DNA of 64,000 nucleotides from positions 59,944 through 123,943 of the forward strand of contig CACFXU010000004.1 in assembly GCA_902570155.1 (NCBI GenBank). The letters run 5' to 3'. The notes below the pieces were generated by a model. That model worked only from the letters and a program-made list of their open reading frames with translations, did not search any database and was not told the origin of the DNA. Within the stretch, counting starts at the first letter, position 1; each line of letters begins with the position of its first letter. This stretch comes from an uncultured Alphaproteobacteria bacterium (lineage in GTDB: Bacteria > Pseudomonadota > Alphaproteobacteria > HIMB59 > GCA-002718135). Positions 57,849 to 64,000 of the stretch are shown here, piece by piece. The translations under genes and the position numbers were made by a program.

Positions 57849-59685
57849 TATGTTTTATAAAAAAATTGTAAATTTAAGCCCAAGAATTAAGAAATTAATA
57901 CTAGTTACAATTGATTTAATTAATTTTATTTTAGCTATACTATTAAGTTTAGCTATACTTGAAAATGAAATTACTAATAACTTAATATTTTTTTATTTTT
58001 ATATTCAAACATTGATCATAACATTTTTTTTTAAATTTTATAGTTATCCAATTAGATTAACTGATGAAATTTTTTTTATCAGGATTTTATTAATTCAATT
58101 AATTTCTTTTATGATCTTAATTGTATTATCGTATCTTTTAAATTTAACATATAGCTACAGTTTATTTATACTTATTGTAATTATAAATTTAATTTTTATA
58201 AATTTTTCAAGAATTTTATTAGTTTTTATTTTAAATAAACTTAAAAATTATTCTTTAACTAAAAAATTAGTAGTAATTTATGGAGCTGGAGAGGCTGGGA
58301 AGAAACTTCTTTTTAATATAGAAAGAAATAAAACATATAAAGTTCTTTGCTTTCTTGACGATGACAAACTTTTGCATGGAAAATATATTAAGAATTATCT
58401 TGTAAAGGGTGATTACAAAGTAGTTAGTTCATTAAGTAAAAATAATAACATAATAATTTTACTATCTATTCCACAATTATCAGTTGATAGAAAACAATTT
58501 TTAATAAATTATTTTTTTGAAAAAAATATTCAAATTAAAAGCATTCCATCATTAGAAGAGCTTATAAATAATAAAAAAAATATTTCAAATTTAAGAACAT
58601 TTGAAATTGAGGATTTAATTAAAAGAAAAAAACAACTTCCAATTAAAAATTTAATTAATAGTGTTGTTAAAGATCATAACATTTTAATAACTGGTGCGGG
58701 AGGTTCAATTGGTTCTGCTCTTTGTGTAGAAATTATTAAATATAATCCTAAAAAATTATTTTTATTAGACAATTCTGAAATAAATTTATTTAACTTAAAA
58801 AATAAAATTAATAATATAAATACAAAGATTGATATTAAATTAATACTTGGATCAATAAATAATATATTATTTTTAGAAGATATTTTTAAGTCCAATAAAA
58901 TTGACTCTGTTTATCATGCAGCTGCTTATAAACATGTCGAATTAGTAGAAGAAAATATTTTTCAATCTTTACAGAACAATGTCATTGGAACATATAATAT
59001 AGGAAATATTTCTTCAAAATATAAGGTTAAGTATTTTACACACATTTCGACAGATAAAGCTGTTGAACCTTCAAGCTATATGGGATTATCAAAAAAAATA
59101 TCTGAAAATTTAATTTTATTACTTCAAAAAAATATTAATAAAAATAATTTATTAACTAAATTTTCAATTGTAAGATTTGGTAATGTGTTAGGTTCTTCAG
59201 GGTCAGCAATTCAAATTTTTAAAAAACAGATTGCTAGTGGTGGACCTGTTACTGTTACTGATCCTAAAGCAACAAGATATTTTATGACAATAAACGAAGC
59301 TGTAGAATTAGTATTACAATGTGCTTCAATAAAAAGTGAAGATGAAATATTTATTTTAGATATGGGTGAGCCAGTTAATATTTTAGAAATCGCAAAAAAA
59401 ATTATTTATTTAAGTGGGTATGTTTATGTATTGAATCCAAAAGGTAATAATAATCAAGATATTAGTAATCAAATTATACCAATAAAAATAATAGGTTTAA
59501 AAAAAGGAGAAAAGGTAAATGAAAAATTATCAGAGAACAATATTTATAAAAGTACTATACATCCAAAAATTTTTTTAACACAAGTAAAATTTAAAAAATA
59601 TTCAAATATTGAAGAGTTAGTTAATAATGTTAAAAATATTATAGCTGATCAAGATAGCAACAAGCTACAACATTTCTTTGATTAA
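57835..59685 (+). CDS. Nucleoside-diphosphate-sugar epimerase/dehydratase, WbpM/CapD-like
   Basis: N-terminal TM bundle, VVIYGAGEAGKKLLFNI and second Rossmann ILITGAGGSIGSALCVEII, YHAAAYKHVELVEEN, ISTDKAVEPSSYMGLSKKISE. Confidence 0.88.
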   Translation: MLTLNMFYKKIVNLSPRIKKLILVTIDLINFILAILLSLAILENEITNNLIFFYFYIQTLIITFFFKFYSYPIRLTDEIFFIRILLIQLISFMILIVLSYLLNLTYSYSLFILIVIINLIFINFSRILLVFILNKLKNYSLTKKLVVIYGAGEAGKKLLFNIERNKTYKVLCFLDDDKLLHGKYIKNYLVKGDYKVVSSLSKNNNIIILLSIPQLSVDRKQFLINYFFEKNIQIKSIPSLEELINNKKNISNLRTFEIEDLIKRKKQLPIKNLINSVVKDHNILITGAGGSIGSALCVEIIKYNPKKLFLLDNSEINLFNLKNKINNINTKIDIKLILGSINNILFLEDIFKSNKIDSVYHAAAYKHVELVEENIFQSLQNNVIGTYNIGNISSKYKVKYFTHISTDKAVEPSSYMGLSKKISENLILLLQKNINKNNLLTKFSIVRFGNVLGSSGSAIQIFKKQIASGGPVTVTDPKATRYFMTINEAVELVLQCASIKSEDEIFILDMGEPVNILEIAKKIIYLSGYVYVLNPKGNNNQDISNQIIPIKIIGLKKGEKVNEKLSENNIYKSTIHPKIFLTQVKFKKYSNIEELVNNVKNIIADQDSNKLQHFFD

Positions 59686-59718
59686 AAAATTTTTTAGTTT
59701 ATAAAATTGAAATAAGTC

Positions 59719-60708
59719 ATGACTATTTTAATTACAGGAGGATCAGGTTTTATTGGTTTTAACTTTATTAAATTATGGCAATCAAAAAATAATGAGAAAA
59801 TTATAAATATAGATAAAAAAAAATATTCAATCGCAAAAAAAAGAAATTTATCTAATAATTCAAACTTAATAACTTATAATATAAATGTTGCTAATACTAA
59901 TAAGATATCCAAAATATTAAAAAAATATAATCCAAGATTAGTTATACATTTTGCTGCAGAGTCTCATGTTGATAAATCTTTAAATAAGCCAAGTTTTTTT
60001 ATTAAAAATAATTGTTATGATTCATCTAAATTTTTAAATTTGATTTTTAATTATTGGAAAAATAATGAAATTATAAATAAAAATAAATTTCGATTTATTA
60101 ATATTTCAACTGACGAAGTATATGGTCATTTAAATCCTAAAGATCCTCCATTTAACGAAACAACAAACATTAATCCAAGAAATCCATACAGCGTTTCTAA
60201 ATCTTCTTTTGATTTACTCTGTAATAGTTATTTTTATGCATATAATTTTCCTGTAATAACAACTCACTGTACTAATAATTTTGGTAAATACCAATCTAAA
60301 GATAAATTAATTCCACTTGTTATAAAAAAAGCAATTAATTTTAAAAAAATTCCAGTTTATGGAGATGGACAGCAAATAAGAGATTGGCTTTTTGTAAAAG
60401 ATCACTGTTTTGCTATTTTGAAGATTATAAAAAAAGGTATTCCAGGCAATAAATATAATATAGGTGGTAATAATGAAATTAAAAATATTGACTTGGTGAT
60501 ATTGATTTGTAAAATTTTAGATAAATTAATTTATAAAAAAAAAGTCAAAAATTTTGATGAACTAATAACTTTTGTTAAAGATAGACCAGGACATGATCAA
60601 AGATATTCAATTAATTCAACAAAAATCAAAAAAGAACTTAATTGGGAATCAAAATCAAATTTTAAAAAAAGCTTAATTTCAACAATTAAGTGGTATATCA
60701 AAAATTAA
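59719..60708 (+). CDS. rfbB: dTDP-glucose 4,6-dehydratase
   Basis: ILITGGSGFIGFNFI, HFAAESHVDKSL, STDEVYGHL, NPYSVSKSSFDLL. Confidence 0.9.
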   Translation: MTILITGGSGFIGFNFIKLWQSKNNEKIINIDKKKYSIAKKRNLSNNSNLITYNINVANTNKISKILKKYNPRLVIHFAAESHVDKSLNKPSFFIKNNCYDSSKFLNLIFNYWKNNEIINKNKFRFINISTDEVYGHLNPKDPPFNETTNINPRNPYSVSKSSFDLLCNSYFYAYNFPVITTHCTNNFGKYQSKDKLIPLVIKKAINFKKIPVYGDGQQIRDWLFVKDHCFAILKIIKKGIPGNKYNIGGNNEIKNIDLVILICKILDKLIYKKKVKNFDELITFVKDRPGHDQRYSINSTKIKKELNWESKSNFKKSLISTIKWYIKN

Positions 60709-60724
60709 TAATTAATCTAATTAA

Positions 60725-61582
60725 ATGAAAATTGTTATTTTTGGAAGCACTGGACAAGTAGGAAGTGAGATCAAAAAAAAATTAAAAAATTATAATTTAT
60801 TTTGCCCGAAAAGATCTGAAGTTAATTTTTTAAATATTAAGAAAGTAATTTCATACTTACAATGCATACAACCTGATATTATTATTAATGCAGCAGCTTA
60901 TACTGACGTATCTAAAGCTCAAATTGAAAAAAAATTATGTAAATCAATAAATTCTATCATTATAAAAAAATTATCTATTTATTGTAAACAAAATAAAGTA
61001 ATTCTTCTTCATTTTTCTACAGATTATGTATATGACGGGAAATCTAAATATAAACATAAAGAAAACGAAAAGTTAAATCCAAAATCTACTTATGGATTGT
61101 CGAAACTTTTATCAGAAAAATATATTATTAATTCAGATTGTTTCTATATTATATTAAGAACATCTTGGGTGTATGGGGGGGAGAATAATTTTATTACCAA
61201 AATCAATAATCAAATAAAAAAAAATAAAGTATTTTATGTAGTGAATGATCAAATTGGCTCACCAACTCCTAAAGAATTATTAGGTATGATAACTAAAAAA
61301 CTAATAAATATCTTGAGAAACAAACATAAAAATAGAAAAATTCAGAAGATATTTAACATTTGTCCCGATGGATATATCAGTAGATATGATTTAGCTAAAT
61401 ATATATTTAAACAAAAAAGATATCAAAAAAAAATTAATTTTTTTCCAATAAAATCGTCTCAGTTTGGAAAAAACATTAGACCATTAAATTCAAAACTTAA
61501 CACAAATAAAATTAAGAATTTTTTAAATATAGACATCAAAGATTGGAGTATATATTTGAATAAATATTTAAAGAAAATATGA
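60725..61582 (+). CDS. rfbD: dTDP-4-dehydrorhamnose reductase
   Basis: VIFGSTGQVGSEI, IINAAAYTDVSKAQ, HFSTDYVYDG, STYGLSKLLSEKYI, LRTSWVYGG. Confidence 0.9.
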   Translation: MKIVIFGSTGQVGSEIKKKLKNYNLFCPKRSEVNFLNIKKVISYLQCIQPDIIINAAAYTDVSKAQIEKKLCKSINSIIIKKLSIYCKQNKVILLHFSTDYVYDGKSKYKHKENEKLNPKSTYGLSKLLSEKYIINSDCFYIILRTSWVYGGENNFITKINNQIKKNKVFYVVNDQIGSPTPKELLGMITKKLINILRNKHKNRKIQKIFNICPDGYISRYDLAKYIFKQKRYQKKINFFPIKSSQFGKNIRPLNSKLNTNKIKNFLNIDIKDWSIYLNKYLKKI

Positions 61583-62448
61583 ATAGAAAAGGCATAATAT
61601 TAGCAGGAGGACTAAATACAAGATTATTTCCAATAACAAAAGTAATTTCAAAGCAATTACTGCCCGTATACGACAAACCATTGATTTATTATCCAATAAG
61701 TACTTTAATGTTAACAGGTATTAAAGAGATTTTAATAATTTCTGATAAAAATAATTTACCTATTTACAAGAAATTATTAGGCAATGGAAAAAACTTTGGA
61801 GTAAAATTATTTTACAAGTTACAGAATAAACCAAGAGGTATCGCAGAAGCTTTAATAATAGGAAAAAACTTTCTAAAAAAATCTCCCGTTGCATTGATAT
61901 TAGGAGATAATATATTTTATGGAAATAATTTATTAAAAATTTTAAAAAAAAATTCCTTAAAAATAAATAAAAATACTATATTTGCTTATCAAGTCCCTAA
62001 TCCAAAACAGTTTGGTGTAGTGGAATTTAACCAAAAAAAAGGAATAAAATCAATAGAAGAAAAACCAAAAGATCCTAAATCAAATTTTGTTGTTACAGGT
62101 TTATATTTTTTTGATAAAAATGCAGTTGATTATGCATCAAAATTAAATTTTTCTCAAAGGGGTGAATTAGAAATAACTGATTTAAACAATATTTATTTAT
62201 CAAATAAAAATCTCTCTATTGAAATTCTGGGTAGAGGTTTTTCTTGGTTTGATTGTGGAACACCTGATTTACTTTATCAGGCGCAATCATTTGTCCAACT
62301 AATGCAAAATAGAAATATGCTTCAAATTGGATGTTTAGAGGAGATTGCTATAGGGAATAAGTGGATCTCAAAAAATCTTTTAAAAAAAATGATAAAAGAA
62401 TATCCTGAAAATCAATATAAAAACTACCTAAAGAAAATGTTGTATTAA
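61579..62448 (+). CDS. rfbA: Glucose-1-phosphate thymidylyltransferase
   Basis: KGIILAGGLNTRLFPITKVISKQLLPVYDKPLIYYP, LILGDNIFYG, SWFDCGTPDLLYQAQSFV. Confidence 0.94.
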   Translation: MNRKGIILAGGLNTRLFPITKVISKQLLPVYDKPLIYYPISTLMLTGIKEILIISDKNNLPIYKKLLGNGKNFGVKLFYKLQNKPRGIAEALIIGKNFLKKSPVALILGDNIFYGNNLLKILKKNSLKINKNTIFAYQVPNPKQFGVVEFNQKKGIKSIEEKPKDPKSNFVVTGLYFFDKNAVDYASKLNFSQRGELEITDLNNIYLSNKNLSIEILGRGFSWFDCGTPDLLYQAQSFVQLMQNRNMLQIGCLEEIAIGNKWISKNLLKKMIKEYPENQYKNYLKKMLY

Positions 62449-62988
62449 ATGAAAAATTATAAATTAATTTTTGATAAAGTTATTTATTTTAATCATGACA
62501 AATTCTTTGACAGTAGGGGGTTTTTTATGGAAACATTTAATAAAAAAAAATTTTATGAAACCTTTAATATAAATTTAAATATAAAACAAAATAACGTAGT
62601 CTTTTCAAAAAAGAATGTTTTGCGAGGATTACACTACCAAATTGGAAAAAGTAAACAGGGAAAATTAGTTACAGTTATTGAAGGAGAACTAATTGATGTT
62701 GTTGTAGATATAAGAAAAGGATCTAAATATTACGGTAAATCAAAATTAATAAAATTATCAAAAAAAAATAGACGATCATTATGGGTGCCTGCAGGTTTTG
62801 CACATGGATATTATACTTTATCTGATAAAAATATTGTAATCTATTCTGTTGATAATCAATATAATCCAAAATTACAACGTTCTATAAAATGGGATGACAA
62901 AACACTAAATATTAAATGGCCAATTAAAAAGAAATTACCAATATTGTCAATTAATGATAGGAAAGCTGATTCATTTAATAATTTATAA
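62449..62988 (+). CDS. rfbC: dTDP-4-dehydrorhamnose 3,5-epimerase
   Basis: DSRGFFMETFN, VLRGLHYQIGKSKQGKLVTVIEGELIDVVVDIRKGS, WVPAGFAHGYYTLSD. Confidence 0.93.
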   Translation: MKNYKLIFDKVIYFNHDKFFDSRGFFMETFNKKKFYETFNINLNIKQNNVVFSKKNVLRGLHYQIGKSKQGKLVTVIEGELIDVVVDIRKGSKYYGKSKLIKLSKKNRRSLWVPAGFAHGYYTLSDKNIVIYSVDNQYNPKLQRSIKWDDKTLNIKWPIKKKLPILSINDRKADSFNNL

Positions 62989-62991
62989 ATT

Positions 62992-64000
62992 ATGCATAAA
63001 GGTAAAAAAAAAATAGCGATAATTGGAGTAGGTTATGTAGGCCTTCCTTTAGCAATTGAATTTGGTAAAAAGTTTGAAACAATAGCATATGACAAAAATC
63101 TTAATAAAATTAGGAATTTAAAAAAAAATATTGATATAAATAATGAACATTCAAAAATAGAAATAAAAAAAGCAAAAAAACTTTTTTTCAGCAATAATCT
63201 TAATGACATAAAGTTTTGTAATGTCTTTATATTTACACTTCCAACCCCCATATTTAAAAATAAATTACCAGATTTAAGTATATTAAAAAAATCATTAATT
63301 GATATTGGAAATTTTTTAAAAAAAAATGATTTAGTAGTATTTGAAAGTACAGTGTATCCAGGTGCCACAGAGGAAGTATTTGTACCTATTCTTGAAAAAA
63401 TTTCCAAACTAAAATTAAATAAGGATTTTTATTGTGGTTATAGTCCCGAAAGAATCAATCCAGGTGATAAGAAAAAGAAAATAAAAGATATTATAAAAAT
63501 AACATCTGGTTCAAATTTAAAATCTTTGAAAAAAGTCGATGATCTTTACCGCTCTATAATTAAAGCTGGAACTTTTAAAGCTAAATCAATTAAAATTGCT
63601 GAGGCATCAAAAGTCATAGAAAATACACAAAGAGATATTAATATTGCATTAGTCAATGAGCTATCTCAAATATTCAATAAATTAAAAATTGATACACAAT
63701 CAGTACTTGAAGCTGCAAGAACAAAGTGGAATTTTTTAGATTTCAAACCTGGTCTTGTAGGTGGGCATTGTATAGGTGTAGATCCATATTATTTAACCTA
63801 TAAAGCAAAACAAAAAGGACATAATCCAAAAGTAATACTCTCTGGAAGATCTATTAATGAAAATTTAGATAACTATATTTTTAAAAAAATTGACAATATT
63901 TTAAACAATAAAAAATTAATTTATAGTAAGTTAAATGTTTTATTTATGGGGTTAGCATTCAAAGAGAATTGCTCTGATACGAGAAATTCAAAAGTTTTTA
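62992..64000 (+). CDS. Nucleotide-sugar dehydrogenase, WecC/TviB-like (3' truncated by window)
   Basis: ATG 62992 reads [71 protein letters not shown]; open to the window end and absent from the ORF track (no stop). Confidence 0.88.
   Translation, partial: MHKGKKKIAIIGVGYVGLPLAIEFGKKFETIAYDKNLNKIRNLKKNIDINNEHSKIEIKKAKKLFFSNNLNDIKFCNVFIFTLPTPIFKNKLPDLSILKKSLIDIGNFLKKNDLVVFESTVYPGATEEVFVPILEKISKLKLNKDFYCGYSPERINPGDKKKKIKDIIKITSGSNLKSLKKVDDLYRSIIKAGTFKAKSIKIAEASKVIENTQRDINIALVNELSQIFNKLKIDTQSVLEAARTKWNFLDFKPGLVGGHCIGVDPYYLTYKAKQKGHNPKVILSGRSINENLDNYIFKKIDNILNNKKLIYSKLNVLFMGLAFKENCSDTRNSKVF

Noticed and set aside
63033-63407. Minus-strand 124-aa ORF at window end
   Set aside because: Antisense to the nucleotide-sugar dehydrogenase whose conserved motifs are on the + strand.
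1-64000. CRISPR array, transposase, integrase, toxin-antitoxin or phage genes
   Set aside because: Looked for direct repeat arrays and hallmark protein motifs; none seen in the ORFs or gaps.

Overview
AT-rich, tightly packed bacterial chromosome segment. Gene content and order (mreBCD-mrdA-rodA, NDUFA12-DUF2155, RNase E ending in GWW, deoC-ALDH16) suggest a streamlined marine-type alphaproteobacterium; this taxonomic placement is inference. From 5' to 3' the window holds: the 3' end of mreB with mreC/mreD/mrdA/rodA running directly into livG/livF/livH/livM; a convergent, strongly expressed-looking branched-chain amino-acid type binding protein with a perfect hairpin terminator; gpsA; a pentose/deoxyribose catabolic run (eukaryote-like DERA, two-domain ALDH16-like aldehyde dehydrogenase, RbsD/FucU, ribokinase); sbcB-uppP-dapA-like; fxsA/sbmA with an unannotated 27-aa Lys/Arg-rich ORF upstream; LysR, rpe, a mannose-isomerase-type cupin with a DUF6165 gene, polyprenyl synthase, sppA-like peptidase, alpha2-type glyS, MFS, ygfZ, a GT9 gene, pyrC, NDUFA12, DUF2155, aat, accC/accB, aroQ, a dCTP deaminase, M48 protease, RNase E/G, PBP1A; prfB with a programmed +1 frameshift (the ORF track shows only its downstream part); tyrS, mnmA, sufBCDS-sufT-sufA. 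After a CAT-anticodon tRNA, an accessory surface-glycan region runs to the window end (CMP-sugar synthetase, NeuC-like epimerase, formyltransferase, polysaccharide deacetylase, O-antigen ligase, WbpM/CapD-like dehydratase, dTDP-rhamnose genes, truncated nucleotide-sugar dehydrogenase). I saw no CRISPR array, transposon, prophage, or clearly novel multi-gene defence system. The best leads are the variant prfB frameshift site, the 27-aa basic ORF near sbmA, the DERA-ALDH16 cluster, and an incomplete nonulosonate-like glycan route.
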